NCBI RefSeq assembly: GCF_963675165.1
Contig: NC_087378.1
Span: 2,039,525-2,103,524 of the forward strand
Direction: 5' to 3'
DNA length: 64,000 bases
Source of the DNA: Halichondria panicea
Taxonomy: Eukaryota; Porifera; Demospongiae; Suberitida; Halichondriidae
This document shows, piece by piece, positions 21,595 to 34,329 of the stretch. The translations under genes were made by a program, and so were the position numbers. How positions within the stretch are numbered: the first letter of the stretch is position 1; the number at the start of each line of letters is the position of its first letter. The notes beneath the pieces are model-generated. The model did not search any database. It was not told where the DNA came from and saw nothing but the letters and a program-made list of their open reading frames with translations.

Positions 21595-24473
21595 ATGATC
21601 TTACACTGGATACCTGGATTAATCTTAATGGTACGCAGTTACATAATTAGTGTACTCATAGGACAAACTATAATGCAAACAGGTCACTGCACTGGTGCAA
21701 GGACAACCACAGTACGAGGTGCAAGTTGGACTGCCTGTCACATTTACCTACAGAGAGGGACTATCGGATAGGAATGTTTCATATGAGAACACACTAGCTA
21801 ATGGCAGCTGTTGCTCACGTAGTGAAGGAAATACATCTTGTTCCACTGCTTGTGAGAATCGTATCCTTCTCTGTTTCCGAGAGGCTCAACATTTAGTGAA
21901 TGACACCAACATAGCTGTCTGTCCTCTGGGAGATATGACCTTCACTCCTTCTGTAATGGATACAGGCATCATTACATTCAATTCTACAATTTCAGCAACT
22001 ACCACTACATATCCAGTGAGTTGATATTTTCCAATCACTAATCAATTTAATTCTAATCCTCAGGGAAGCTTCCAACTCTACTATCGAATTATTGCACTAT
22101 CAAGGGGGTCACAAGAGGTTGAGAGTGAACGACGAACACTGACCCAGCCAATACAAGACAGAACATCTACTCTGAATGGTAGCAGTCAAATTGGTATTGG
22201 TGGTGTCAGGACACAACTATTTATAAACGGAGGACTACGAGTGGTGTGCAGAGAAGGTTACTTTGGTCCTGACTGTGGTTGCAGCCCACAAAACGACTCC
22301 ACCGGACACTTCACCTGTCACATTAATGGTACCAAGGTATGTCTCCCTGGTTATCAAAACCCTGAGACCAACTGCATGGAAGTAGTACAAATCACATCCG
22401 AACTTACAACAGAATCTGTCCAGCCTACGCCACACACTATACAGCAGAGCACCACTACTTTTATAACAGAGGCAATGACTACTATAGGCATAACAAATAC
22501 TTTACCCACAATCATGACAACTACGACTATTGATGAACCAACAGCTACAATACCGCCTAACATAATGCAGACGAGCTCTACAAATGAACCTGCAAACGCA
22601 ATAAGCTCACTACAGCCGAGTTCAACTAGTGCTACAACAAACGCAGGTACTACTACGGATGTTTTGCCGATAGCAATAGGCGGGGCAGTGGGTGGCCTGG
22701 TTGTGGTGGTGATAATCATATTAATCACAATTTTGCTGGTCCTCAAAACTAAGAGAAAAAAAAAGAGCGAAGAAGATGGTGAGTTAAAAGAATTACACAT
22801 GCAGGTGCATACGAAAACTAACAAACACTACATTTACTTCAAATGCTTCTCCTTTGATGAGCTCAAACACACACAACACACTTGTACGCAAACAAATTCT
22901 GTTTTCTTTACTCACACATGTCCTATAGCTACCACAATCATGAATTTAGAGGAGCTTCCAAATAGTAAGAACAACACTGATGGTATTGACGCTTTGAACT
23001 TGTATGCTAGTGTCAACAAAGATGCAAGTGAGTAATAGTGCAGGAAAGCACCTACCACCACTTCAAACACTGTAGTGCTTGCAACACCCATTGCTAACCA
23101 TTCACCTTACAACAACTAGAGTACCCATATCAACATGGCTTTAAATTAATTTACAATCGTTTAGAAAGCACCCAGTACTGTACGCATGACATAAATTTTT
23201 TGTGTAGACAAATGTGCAGAAACACCACAAGAGGAAGCCCCTGCAGTTATCCCTTATCAAGGACAGATCTACTCGGAGGTGGAGAAGACGGGACTGTTTG
23301 GTAAGCAGGAGAGTGATTCAACTAGTGAGGAGCCTCAGTACAGCATGGCAACAGCTGGTACCTCTAAACTGGAGAGTGTCGATGACAACGAAGAGCCAAG
23401 ATACAGCACAACTCAATTCCTAGCTATTGATAAGGAGCCACAGTACAGTTCTCCCAATGCTGCGAGTGCATCGACTCAGGCACTCAATGAAGAGCCTCGA
23501 TATGACATCACTTTTAGAGGTGCCTCTACGGCAACTGGAACCAACGAAGAACCACATTACAGCACTGCCATTAGAAATGTGCCCTCAAACACAGCTACAC
23601 AGGTGATTACCACATTAATTTTGTTTGTTATGCCTCGGGGCGTAGCCGCACGAGGGATACGGTAAAGTTAACTTTGTGTGTGTGTGTGTGTGTGTGTGTT
23701 CCAGCTGTAACTGCTCAACGGTTGCAATGCGACGAAAACTAACAGCTTCTATAGGCCTCTAGCCACATCTTCTTGTTTATACACGTACCTTTGTTATTGT
23801 TACAGATGCAGATAAATGAGGCTGGCTACAGTATTCTAAAGGGTGACCCTAAACGCTTCGAAAATGTGAATATTGGACCGGAATACTCCAAGCTGGAGGG
23901 CACCACACAAGTGACACAACATCAGGTATTTATTGTAGCACTTAAAAAATCTATCGACATACTGTACAGGTACAGGACGAGAGTCAGTATTCGGAACTTG
24001 AGACTACCAAGAAGCCTGATGTTCAGGTATTCCTTTAGTGTTAGAACGTCCTTATAAGTCTTCGAAAACCTTTTACCAAAAAGAATGCTAGTGCTACATA
24101 GCTATACAGCTTCTTCCAACAGATCTATGTGGCTGGCTACAGTGCACTTGAAGAATCTCGATACTCTGAAATTGAAAGTGAAACTAAGCAACCACAGGTA
24201 TTCAAATTAAAATATGCTACAAATAGTATAAGGAATTTCAATATTACTATCAACTTGTGATACTCGTAAACAATTAATCCGCAGATTGTGTATGCTGATT
24301 TAGAGATTGCAGATAGCCAGAGTGCTGACAAAGCAACTACACAAACGGTACGGTACAGCACAAGACGTGATTACGTGTCTGATAATGACCACACAATTAC
24401 CCCCCTACAGTCTGACAACATGAACACAACAGAAGTACAGTACTCGCACATTAAGAACGGACAGTCAGTTTAG
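21595..24473 (+). CDS. Delta-like D1: DSL membrane protein with a long multi-tyrosine ITIM tail
   Basis: Nine exons (21595-21630, 21683-22015, 22064-22778, 22929-23027, 23208-23602, 23806-23925, 23970-24026, 24123-24197, 24285-24473) splice to 672 residues with no lesion. Signal peptide 1-20; MNNL-like module about 25-123; full DSL domain about 183-225; Thr/Ser stalk to about 320; membrane helix about 323-350, then KTKRKKK. The tail of about 310 residues has about 16 tyrosine sites: IYSEV, five EPxY sites (PQYSM, PRYST, PQYSSP, PRYDI, PHYST), GYSIL, EYSKL, QYSEL, GYSAL, RYSEI, VYADL, RYSTR, VQYSHI and others. SQYSEL, SRYSEI, IVYADL and VQYSHI match the ITIM consensus. Tail exons 6-9 are symmetrical (phase 0-0) and each carries one or two YxxL/I sites, so the tail could be lengthened exon by exon. 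No EGF repeat follows the DSL domain. Function is inferred: tyrosine-phosphorylated surface receptor or ligand. Confidence 0.85.
23628..23705 (+). repeat. Repeat with GT tract in D1 intron 5
   Basis: It starts TTATGCCTCGGGGCGTAGCC, runs to GGATACGGTAAA and is followed by (GT)n. It matches the left end of the 6.6-kb insertion and is also present in the same intron of D2 (45071-45160). Confidence 0.6.
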
Positions 24474-25840
24474 TCATCCCCTGTCAAGACATAACAATAA
24501 CCCCATTATAATTTATTATGCATGCTCAGATACACTTCTATATTTTCTGCACTCGATCGATACCTTTAGTAGTATAGTACCGTAGCGGGTAGTTTTTGTT
24601 GTTGCAAATTTTAGTATAAATACTAAATATTTCGTACACTAAATATTCGTACATTTCAGGAGGGTGACCTACAACCTATTGCGTAACGATTTCTCAGTTT
24701 TAATTTTTGGATGATGCTCTCGAAAAATGCGAACATTTCCATCATACGAAAATAATTACCCGTTATACGTTACGTACGGTATTCATTTTCGCACTCACTC
24801 AGATCTCGTTGGTGGGCCAATGTAGGAAGAAATCAATATCCAGGGATTTCATTCAGATAGTACGTGGCTAGCTTATAGTTCCTGCATGTAATGGAGGGTG
24901 GAGGGGGGCATGTAATAGGGTGATTTGTCGGTGATGTATACCTGCACTTAGTTTTCAGTAATGCTAAGATAGCTTCCGCCCTGACATGCTGTACTCATGC
25001 GTCTGCCTTCCTGTTCCCTATGGCAACCTACAGTGACCACACAGGTATTGCATGCATTAGGAAGTAAACAATTCTACTTGCCAGCATTAGTTAAAGTATA
25101 AGCTAACAACACATGCAAAGCTGCGAACAATACATGTAAAGCTTCCCATATAGCTATGAACAGAGGAGTAGGAAGATGTTTTTGTAAGGGGGTGCTTTAC
25201 AAATCTGGGGATGCCCCCGGAACATTTTGGCATTCTACATTCCCGCAGATTAATTTTGAGCAAATTTGATATTTATAAAATTATCAGTATCAAAATTTAA
25301 ATTGGATTAATTGTTCTGCTATTATTATACTTTAAATCTGTTAAGTGGGTATGAATATACAATAAAAAAAAGATTGCATTGTGTCATTGTACTTCGGAGG
25401 AATGTTTCAATCTTTGCAGTGAAGAAAACGAACGTTTGGCAGTTAGACAGCATGCCTATTAATTTTTAGGATCCAATTACACTTGATCTATAATAGTCTA
25501 GCTACCCTCTTTTAGTAGCTGTTCATGGAGACTTACCATTGATGTCAAAAATGAGAGGAGACTTGCTTGTTGCAGATTCGCAATGTGCTTGCTCTTTAAC
25601 TTTATAAGAGATATATTATACAATGTGGTTCATCTAGCTGACCTTTGTACTGTGTATGTAACTATGCTAGTGTAGCTAGCTTCAGAGCTAGCTTAGTAAC
25701 TAATAGCTAGCTGTTCTGAACTTCATGGAGGCAAGTAGGTAAGGTAGCTTGAGATAAGGGGGTGCTCCAGCACCCTGAGCACCCGTGCTTCCTACGCCAC
25801 TGATGAACGGAGTCAAATCAAATTTATTTATGGGATAATA
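24474..25840. other. Spacer after D1 with transposon remains
   Basis: No gene is supported. 24575-24785 has inverted ends (TACCGTAGCGGGTAG and CCCGTTATACGTTACGTACGGTA), a miniature element. 24838-24900 is a single copy of the 58-bp unit expanded at 46299. 25161-25802 is a hAT-like insertion (own entry). The sequence otherwise matches 45937-46880. Confidence 0.55.
25161..25802. mobile_element. hAT-like element, 642 bp, no transposase
   Basis: The left end CAGAGGAGTAGGAAG and right end CTTCCTACGCCACTG are inverted repeats of the CAGTGGCGTAGG type common in hAT elements. The paralogous site near 46860 lacks the insert. ATGAA directly precedes and follows it, which may be the remains of an 8-bp target duplication. 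No long reading frame is present. Confidence 0.6.
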
Positions 25841-25844
25841 TATA

Positions 25845-26430
25845 CACCTATAAGACCAACTGCACATGCACAGAAGAGGAAGGAAATACAGTTACGCCCA
25901 AACCTTCCAGTACTACGAGTAGTGTGATCCATGGTGAGTTATATACTCCTGAGACAACGTTTACCACACAAGAGTTGATGACATTGATCAGCTGCTGGTG
26001 CAGATATGGTACCCATTGTGGCTGGAGGAATTACTGTGGGATTGGTGGTGTTAGTGTTGATCTTAATTGTCAACATTGTGTTGGTTGATTACGTGACAGT
26101 TTTTATGAAACAATAAACAAGGAAGATACGCTGTGACATCCGCACTGAAAATAAAAATAATACATTATCATTTTGTATATTATAATACATACAGCATACT
26201 ACTTACTTGTTGCTTGTTTTACCACCATCTGGGTCTGCAACAGAAGAGAAAATCGGTATAGGTGAATCCAGTGTAGGAGATGGGGGGGACACAGCGGAAT
26301 TAAGGACAAGAATGTTGAACACAGAATGGTAATGGTCGTTAACTTTACACAGCGGAGATATTTCCGTTTTCCATTTCCGTTTCCGTTGAATGAGAGAGTA
26401 CGATGATTCTGAGTTGAACCAATCGTACTC
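25845..26430 (+). pseudogene. Delta-like relic A2', duplicate of the A2 3' half
   Basis: From 25848 on the sequence matches 5557-6135 almost base for base (degenerate stalk, helix remnant with GGITVGLVVLVLILIVNIVL, last-exon scraps). The junction from D1 downstream sequence into A2 sequence at about 25845 marks the border of the large tandem duplication. Confidence 0.75.
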
Positions 26431-28369
26431 TGTGCAGTAGCTTAGAAGAGCCGCTCAATGCTTATATATACTTGTGTGTTATCTGTTTACGTCACTGAGC
26501 ATTTATCATCTCATTTCATGGCTCAAAGTTATTATATTGATATTGATGTGACATTTGAATAATGGATACATAGTCACTCTGATTGACAATAATTATGGGT
26601 TGTTGCTTGTACTGGTGCAAGGACAGCCACAGTACGAGTTGCAAGTAGAGTTGCCTGTCACATTTACCTACACAGAGAGGGGCTATCGCCTATGAGTGCT
26701 CCATATGAGAACACGCTAGTTGATGTGTTGCTCACATGCTAAAAGAGGTACATTTACCTATTGTCCCACTGCGTGTGAGAATCGTATATCATCCTCTGTT
26801 TCAGCATCCAGTAAATGATAACAAAAAGCCATTTGTCCTCTGGAAGGAAGAATGACCTTAACTTTGATAGATAAGGCATCATAGTTATTACAAGCAACTA
26901 GATCTACCACTAAATGTCCAGTGGTAACGGTATTTCCAATCAGTTTCTCAGCGAAGCTTCCAACTTTACTATCGAAGTATTACAAGGGGAAACGAGGTTG
27001 AGAGTGGACAACGAAGACCCAGCTAATACAAGACTGTATTGGTGACAATCGACTCGCTGGTGTAAGGACTATATACTACGAGATGGAGGACTACGAGTTG
27101 TGTGCAAAGAAATGCTTAAATGTGGTTGCAGCTCACGAAACAACTCCAATGGACACTTAACCTGTGAACTACAAGTAATCGTATCAAGGCATGCATTCCC
27201 TAGTTATACCCAAACCTTCCAGTACTATACACTGTTAAAAATGTGGTGCTATTGTAACACCCAAAAGTGGGGTAAAACCATTGTACCAAATATGGCACTC
27301 ATATATGGAGTTATTACAGCACCAGATTTTAGTGTTATTAAAACACTCATTTTGGAGTTGTAACAGCATGAAAATGTGCTGTACTTGCACTTTCTTGGAG
27401 TTACTGCAACTCCAAACTGTGTGTAACTTTTACAACTACACCTACAATGGTGTTATTAAAGCACTGGGGATGGGTGCTGCTGTTACTATGTTACTACAGG
27501 TACAGTTGTCATTGCTATACTCTTCATGCAAAGCATAAAATATTGCATGCATGCTTATTGCACTTCTCGATAAGCTCATGCACTTGACTTAAATGACGTA
27601 ACATAATTATAGCATGTGTATAATGATATGCATCACGATAGCATATACAATAAAAGTATAAAGATATGTATACCTATATAACCTCATAAAGTGTTTAATA
27701 ACTACGACCACAATACACTTAGGCAGTTCGGGACCTTAAAAATAAAAAATAAAAGGGTGCCATGCTGACATGCACGTGGGTACTAAAATGTCAAAAACAT
27801 AGTTACTTGTACAAGAGTTTCATAGAATGAATCTACTTCATACACTTCTTTCTCTACGATGACGAAGTAGTTCATTGATCCAGATTCAATAGCACTTTTT
27901 CTACCTTGAACGAACGTTGCATGTCATCCACCTGCATGTATATAATTATGATGGGATAAGGATGGGGCTCACAAAAACAGTAGGCAGTGATATAAGTGAT
28001 TAGGAGACAATTATTCAAATAAGCCGAAAGCCTAACACTTTAACATATCACCTTTTATTCTATCAAATATCCAGTGTGCATGCATTACTGTGTATCATTA
28101 TATATGTATGATGACAGGGTTATTCTCGTTATAATAAGCATATACCCCCCCACACAGGATGAATTCAAGGGCAACAGAAGAATCTGTTCTCAAGTATCAA
28201 GTATTTGTAACAGTATATCAATTTAGCTGTTTATGCATTACATACGTGGAGCAGCAGCTTGACAAATATCATTTGTACTGCATCCTTCTTCTTACAGTAT
28301 CATCTTCAGAACTGAATAAAAAAAAATGTATGTTTGAAGATATGGGTTTCTATTTACCATTAGATTGTG

Positions 28370-28757
28370 ACTGCACCAGTGACTGCATAGTCTTCGACCA
28401 GCTCCTGTAGCTTAACATTGTTCTCCTTTGTTTGAATTCTTTCCTCAAAAGTAAATCTATAGGTAAAAAATTCTATTACTACTGCGAACATTTACAGCTA
28501 TATGCTTGAACACAATAATGATTAATAGTGGACTTACATAGACATAATCGGTCAGTGGTGGATAGAAGGTAAGTATATACGCACATCTGTTACTGCTGGT
28601 CGATCATAATTATCACTCCTGATATAGCACCTTTGTTACGCTTTGTTTTTGGACTATTCCTTTTAAAGAGCAGTGGTTTATCTTTGGACAGATGTTGAAT
28701 CTCAATTTGCGACGCATATTCTTTAACCTTGTTTAAAATAGCTCGACTCCATGAACC
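28370..28757 (-). CDS. Possible exons of an unknown gene inside the 3.6-kb element
   Basis: On the minus strand, 28757 downwards follows an AG acceptor and stays open for about 57 codons, with lysine-rich, coding-like content (GSWSRAILNKVKEYASQIEI, then KDKPLLFKRN). A second stretch, about 28445-28370, encodes EERIQTKENNVKLQELVEDY and then a stop. I could not join them into one convincing model. They could be a captured host fragment or a degraded element gene. No family is recognised. Confidence 0.25.
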
Positions 28758-28959
28758 CTGCATGAAAAGAGTACCTATAGCTCTTACGATGCGATAATTT
28801 TGTAAGAAACAACCATTATATATCTTGTATTGTCATTGGAAATTAGTTTAACAATAATTGGAAGACAAAAATTATAATTATGATGATTTGTATGCAAATG
28901 TAGATACGTGCGAAAAACCAGTCTGACAGGAAAGTGTTCCTAACGCTCAACATACATCT

Positions 28960-29507
28960 AACTGACGGACACGTGCCCACAAAGCCCAACATATCAGACT
29001 GACGGACAAGTGCCCACAAAGCCCAACATATCAGACTGACGGACAGCTGCCCACAAAGCCCAACATATCAGACTGACGGTCAAGTGCCCACAAAGCCCAA
29101 CATATCAGACTGACGGACAAGTGCCCACAAAGTCCAACATATCAGACTGACAGACAGCTGCCCACAAAGCCCAACATATCAGACTGACGGACAGCTGCCC
29201 ACAAAGCCCGACATATCAGACTGACAGACAAGTGCCCACAAAGCCCAGCATATCAGACTGACGGACAGCTGCCCACAAAGCCCAGCATATCAGACTGACG
29301 GACAGCTGCCCACAAAGCCCAACATATCAGACTGACGGACAGCTGCCCACAAAGCCCAGCATATCAGACTGACGGACAGCTGCCCACAAAGCCCAACATA
29401 TCAGACTGACGGACAGCTGCCCACAAAGCCCAACATATCAGACTGACGGACAGCTGCCCACAAAGCCCAACATATCAGACTGACGGACAGCTGCCCACAA
29501 AGCCCAA
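28960..29507. repeat. 37-bp tandem repeat, about 15 units
   Basis: The unit CAGACTGACGGACAGCTGCC followed by CACAAAGCCCAACATAT is repeated head to tail with few changes (AAGTG or CAGCTG variants, AGCATAT or AACATAT). There are no spacers. It lies within the 3.6-kb element. Confidence 0.9.
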
Positions 29508-30988
29508 CCAGAATTATTATATAGTTACAATTATAGTAGTGAGTAGTAGACTTGCAGTCTGTCTATGTCAAGCTTTTTAGCACAACAATGGTTTTGCAGC
29601 AACTTACTCTATAGTTCCGAGTCAAAGCAGTGTGCCATCTTGCAGTGTAGTACATCTAGCAACTTAGTCCATGTAGTACCAGAGCAGCTAGAGTAGGCCC
29701 GGCGCCTTCGTACAGTTAAGGTGCACACAGCTGTGTGCAGAGACTCTCATGCAGGCAGCTATCTATCTCAAGGTTCACGTGAGATCAGTGCTGCACGTAT
29801 TAGATCTACCACCCACGATTTTGTTTTGTTTATGTAGTCTTGGCTACCCACCACGCATTTGAGTCTGTGCTCATCAATTAATTATGATCATAATTATCAT
29901 CAGTGTATGCCCTTGCATGGAAGAGGGGGGGTGGGAGCAGAGTAAGAGTTAAGTTTGCAGGGCAACTGTATGAGTAGAAAGAACACACTATAAGCCAGCT
30001 ACTTAGCTAAATACAGGATGTATGATTTTTCAGACAATTGAATTGTTAATAATTATTGTTGAGCATTAATAATTAATTGTCCGTTAGCGTGACATGCACA
30101 TAGTCTAGTCCTCAATAGATGTTGCAACTTCAAACACATAGTTACAGTAACTAATAATGATAACTGATTCATCCGGCACATAAGTTATAAATACTGAATA
30201 GCTAAAATATTGCCGGTACACTTGAAAAGTGCACTAATTTTTTCTTGGAAAGTTCCTCACAGGCCGGGCCGATTGTTCCGTCATCAGTACAAGCTAGTGT
30301 GCTGCTTCACCCCTGTATACATAATTACGCATGTGATTAGAATTTATAATAAGTATAATAAATAAGGTGACTATAATTATAATCTGCTCCTGCATGCATG
30401 CTTGAATACAAAGGTATAATAATTATACCAGATTCAACTATTTTAATGGAACGGGTTTGTTACTATATAAGCAACTATTTATTTACACATGCAACTACAT
30501 GAATCATTATAGACTGGCCTTGATTTGCATGCAGGTGATTTATAGAGGTGCTTACATTGCACCATGTATAGTGCTGCAATCACACAATTCTTATTTGAGT
30601 AACACCATCTGGTGTATAGTTAGAGTAATATGATTTTAACAACTAGGTAAGTGCATGCACAACACTGTTTAAAGTGTTCCACAAGCACTTATAAGTGTAT
30701 AATAGCACCCTTTATTGTTCTAGTAACACGTAGCAGTTACGACTGCACTCCTAGTGTTGTGATAGCACCATTAGGTGAGTGTTGGCATAGCACTTTGGGT
30801 GCTATTGTAACTACCCATTTTTAACAGTGTAGTATTGTGATAGTGAGTATACTGCTATTGAGACACGTTTAATAAGAGTCTACTATAGTAACAGTAACGT
30901 CTCTTCATCAGCTGTTGGTACGAAAGTCAAGCTTATGAAGCACTATTCAAATAAAAAGGAACAATGCTGTGATCTGAAAATAATACTA

Positions 30989-31152
30989 CAGTGGAACCCC
31001 TCTATAACGAACACCTTTGGGAAACAATGATTTGGCCTTTATACAGAGGTAGGCTTTGTTGAGAGGTTGTTTTGTACACAAACTGTTCATTTGGGACCTG
31101 GGTATAGCAACTGGCCTTTATTCGGAGGTGGTTGTTAACAGAGGTTCCACTG
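30989..31152. mobile_element. pogo/Tigger-like miniature element, duplicate
   Basis: Same element and position as 8425-8588: CAGTGGAACC ends and TA flanks. It was copied with the segmental duplication. Confidence 0.7.
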
Positions 31153-31383
31153 TAACACCGTTAGATACGTTAGTAAGCCTAATAAAAACTAGTAATTGCA
31201 CTTTTACTTTCTTCAGTTACTATTGCATTCACATCAGAGGAGGAGAATCCAAGCAAACACACTACATTTTTAAACAGGAAATTCCCATCTACCTATCACA
31301 TACCTCCAGGCTAGCAGCTATAAATAGTGTGTCAGTTGGTTAGAATCAGCATACCTACCAAGCAAAAGTACAACTTAGTGAAG

Positions 31384-32548
31384 ATGAGCTGGGCAAGTGG
31401 AATAATTATTTTGATTGTGGTAGGTTACTGATTGTTATCGTAGAATCGACTCAATACAATCATATATAGTTGCTACTTGTATTCAGGTCGTTGCATTGGT
31501 GCAAGCAACACCACAGTATGAGGTGCAAGTGCAATCACCTGTCTTATTTTCATACACTCCTGGAAATCAAACCAACTATTTGATGGCACTTGCTGTTCAC
31601 CTAATGAAAGCTGCTTGTCTGTGGAAACCAACTGCTGCTTTACTGCATGCAATGAAACTCAAATCACCCTCTGCTTCAGAGGCTCAGCATTCAACAAATG
31701 ACTCAGACTCTACCAACTGTTCTCTAGGAATGGCAACATTCCTTTTTTGATACAGTGGCTAATATCACATACTGCATGGTATAATTCTACAGCAAACCTA
31801 ACCACCACCACCACCACATATACATGTAAGTTACTTAACATTCTTTTACTGATAAAGATGTCTACGCACATTATTTTCATAACATAGGGGAGTTTCCAAC
31901 TTTTCTACAAAGTGGTAGCTTTGCAGCCAGTAAGAGAGATCAACCATGGAGTAAGCACTCTCAACTATACAATACAAGATATTTTTATGTGTCCAATAGT
32001 AAACAGTGGAGAACGAGCATTTCTATTGATTCGGGGCATTAGAGTGGTGTGCAGAGAAGGCTACTTTGGTCCTGACTGTGGTTGCAGCACACGAAACGAC
32101 TCCACTGGACACTTTACCTGTGATACTAATAGTACCAAGGTGTGTTTCCCTGGTTACCAGAACCCTGAGACAAACTGTGTAGAAGAGGAAGGAAGTACAC
32201 AAGAGCCTGCAATAGCCATGAGCAGCAGTTTGGCTACTATACCACTATATCATCTGCTATTGCGGATATTATACCCATCGTAGGCGGAGGTGTTGCCGGG
32301 GGGTTGTTGGTGTTGCTATTGATGCTGACTGTTAACGTTGTATTGGTGGTTGCTGCTATCAAGTTCAAGTTTACTGCACAACATTCAAGAGCTCAAGGTA
32401 TATGCATGCTTAATATTCAATTTGTCACTTTCTTACTACATGTAATTCTCAATCCATAGTTGATGAGCACATTACCATGGGAGCCAATCCAGTTTATGAT
32501 ATGAAACAAAGAGATGAAAGCGACACTTATTATGAAACTCTAAAATAA
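31384..32548 (+). pseudogene. Delta-like B2, duplicate of B1, frameshifted
   Basis: TATAAATAG at 31319 and the leader at 31384-31419 (MSWASGIIILIV) are intact. The MNNL exon (31482-31830) shares the two-base loss of B1 and has lost one more base before NYL. The DSL domain at 32040-32185 is well kept (VVCREGYFGPDCGC to PETNC), but the stalk has small deletions that break the frame before the membrane helix. The last exon at 32460-32548 keeps NPVYDM and TYYETLK. The shared lesion shows B1 was already dead before the duplication. Confidence 0.8.
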
Positions 32549-32810
32549 TAATTGTTGTTACGATAATTATAGTGACAGAAGGCCTCTATTATTATACACA
32601 TCATGGTTTCATATACATGCAGCATAGATATGAACAGTGAACAATTGAATAGGAACTCTGTAAATCCTGTCTTCTGGGAATAAAAAATACTTCTTCTTGG
32701 TGTATAGATACTCTACACGATTATAATTCTGTGTCAAAGCTATATAAACAACCACAATAGCTATCCAGTTAGTTAACACTTTCAAGATAATAACTTTATA
32801 ACATAACATA

Positions 32811-33545
32811 GGGGAGCTTCCTTGGTTCCTTTGCAGCCAGTAACAGAGATCGACCATACATATACCATGCACCATGCATCACTCTCAACTTTACAATACA
32901 TCACTTTTGTGCACCAATAGTAAACAGTAGTATAAGAGTTGTGTGCAGAGAAATTACTGTGGTTGCAGCCCACGAAACAAAGCTTGTGATATTAAAGGCT
33001 CTACTGAAGCACCCATTTTTACACCATACCAATAGTCCAGCGTCCCTGCCCATTCTCTCGATATCAGTGGGTGGGGCGGACTAGTTTTGTAGTATAGTGT
33101 GTGTCTGCAAGTCCAATGAATCACACCACAAGATACGTTTGTAAGCCTAACAAATGCATGTCTGTACTGTCATGTACGTACAGTCTTGTACTTACTTCTG
33201 TACATGCATGTATAAAACACCTAAGGCACTTTGCATAAATATTACAGTAATTAATTATAAGCTAGTCAACACTGAAATTGAAACATGAACACTTGACTGC
33301 ATGCACTTACTCAGAATTGCATTCACACATCAGAGAAGAAACCAATTATTAAGCAACACAGAGGATGATACCTTTTCATTGTATGAAAGTCAACAAGGAC
33401 AATAGTAAGTAGCTTTGAAGTCAGTTTCAAGAGGCTTCTTAATATTCAACTTGGCACTTTCTTACTGTATAGATGATGCATGAGCACCTTACCATGGGGG
33501 CCAATCCAATCTATGAAGATATGAAAGCGACACTTACTATACATC
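32811..33545 (+). pseudogene. Delta-like relic R2
   Basis: Duplicate of R1: GSF-exon start, DSL scraps, type C membrane-exon remnant (33040-33115), SEENPSNTEDD-exon remnant (33318-33400) and a short tail remnant with NPIYEDMK near 33500. No open frame. Confidence 0.65.
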
Positions 33546-33881
33546 CTTGTCATCAGGGAAGTACAGTATGAAAATGTTTTTGGATGGCCTTAACCATTTA
33601 CCTGCCGAGTTATTCTCGCACACATGTAAATCTCTGCTACCTCGCCCGATTCACATGCAGATTTCTGCAACAAGCTCGCACCCACTGACGCCCCTTTTTT
33701 CATATTGGTAACCTAACCCAGACACACCCAGAACTCTCGTCAAAGCCCTCCCTTTCGCAAATAAATGGTCGGAATGTTGAGAATCCTCGATGGTTTTCGA
33801 CAGCCTCAAAGTACTCGTGGAACTGCATGACGACAACTATATCAGAAAATGATGAGGTCGGTACCAAACTACTGTAGTGTA

Positions 33882-34329
33882 CAGTAGACTCTCGCTATTC
33901 GGCCACCTCGATATACCGGCCATTTGGCTTGGCACGGAATGCTAGCTATATGTTTACTGCACAAAACTCACCCTGAAGTACGGCCACTCGCTATACCAGC
34001 CAGTGTTGGCTGTCCCAACTAGTTGGGCGGAGTCCAACCAACTGCGTGGTTGGTTGAACTCCGCCCAACTAGTCCCAAACAAGGTTTTCAATACGTGTAT
34101 TATGGCCAGATACGACGTTTTGGGTGTGGTTTAGCAAATAAAATTGAATTACACTTAAATAGAGAACATAATGATTCATTATCCTTCATTATCCTCGAGA
34201 CAAGAACCGCAAAGTGAGTCATTAAATTTGAGGTTTTTAAGCCGCGGCTATTTTCAGAAATACAGCCACCTCGCTATTCCGGCCAAGCTGCATGGTCCCA
34301 AGGGTGACCGGATTAACCAGAGTCTACTG
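33882..34329. mobile_element. pogo/Tigger-like element, 448 bp
   Basis: Ends CAGTAGACTCT and AGAGTCTACTG are inverted repeats, with TA on both sides. The cassette copies at about 11175 and 37785 are empty (GTGTACACCCTCAG or similar). The CTCGCTATTCCGGCC arms are repeated inside. There is no transposase. A second copy lies at 41944-42364. Confidence 0.75.
34020..34071. mobile_element. 52-bp foldback element nested in the pogo-like element
   Basis: TAGTTGGGCGGAGT at the left is inverted at the right (ACTCCGCCCAACTA). It is flanked by GTCCCAAC on the left and GTCCCAAAC on the right. The sister element near 42100 has the uninterrupted GTCCCAAAC, an empty site that supports a 9-bp target duplication. 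Confidence 0.8.

Larger units (their letters stand above)
27230..30829. mobile_element. 3.6-kb TA-flanked DNA transposon-like element
   Basis: Inverted termini CACTGTTAAAAATG and CATTTTTAACAGTG (the match continues imperfectly for about 30 bp) lie between TA duplications (27228-27229 and 30830-30831). The uninterrupted empty site is in A3 at about 8270. Inside are subterminal repeats of GTGCTATT/AGCACT type, a 37-bp satellite and possible minus-strand exons. I recognise no transposase, so it is probably non-autonomous or carries an unfamiliar gene. Confidence 0.75.
26600..30985 (+). pseudogene. Delta-like relic A3', interrupted by a 3.6-kb element
   Basis: Duplicate of A3: MNNL remains at 26620-26885, DSL-exon remains at 26890-27229, then the rest (stalk and post-membrane scrap) at 30830-30985 after the inserted element. 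It lacks the 1.3-kb insertion seen in A3. Confidence 0.75.

Noticed and set aside
23037-23205. Possible additional tail exon between D1 exons 4 and 5
   Set aside because: No open frame with splice sites in a fitting phase; the GTGAGT donor at 23028 and AG at 23207 give a clean intron.
28960-29507. Regular 37-bp repeats that might look like a CRISPR array
   Set aside because: Units are directly abutting with no unique spacers, and the locus lies inside a eukaryotic transposon-like element.
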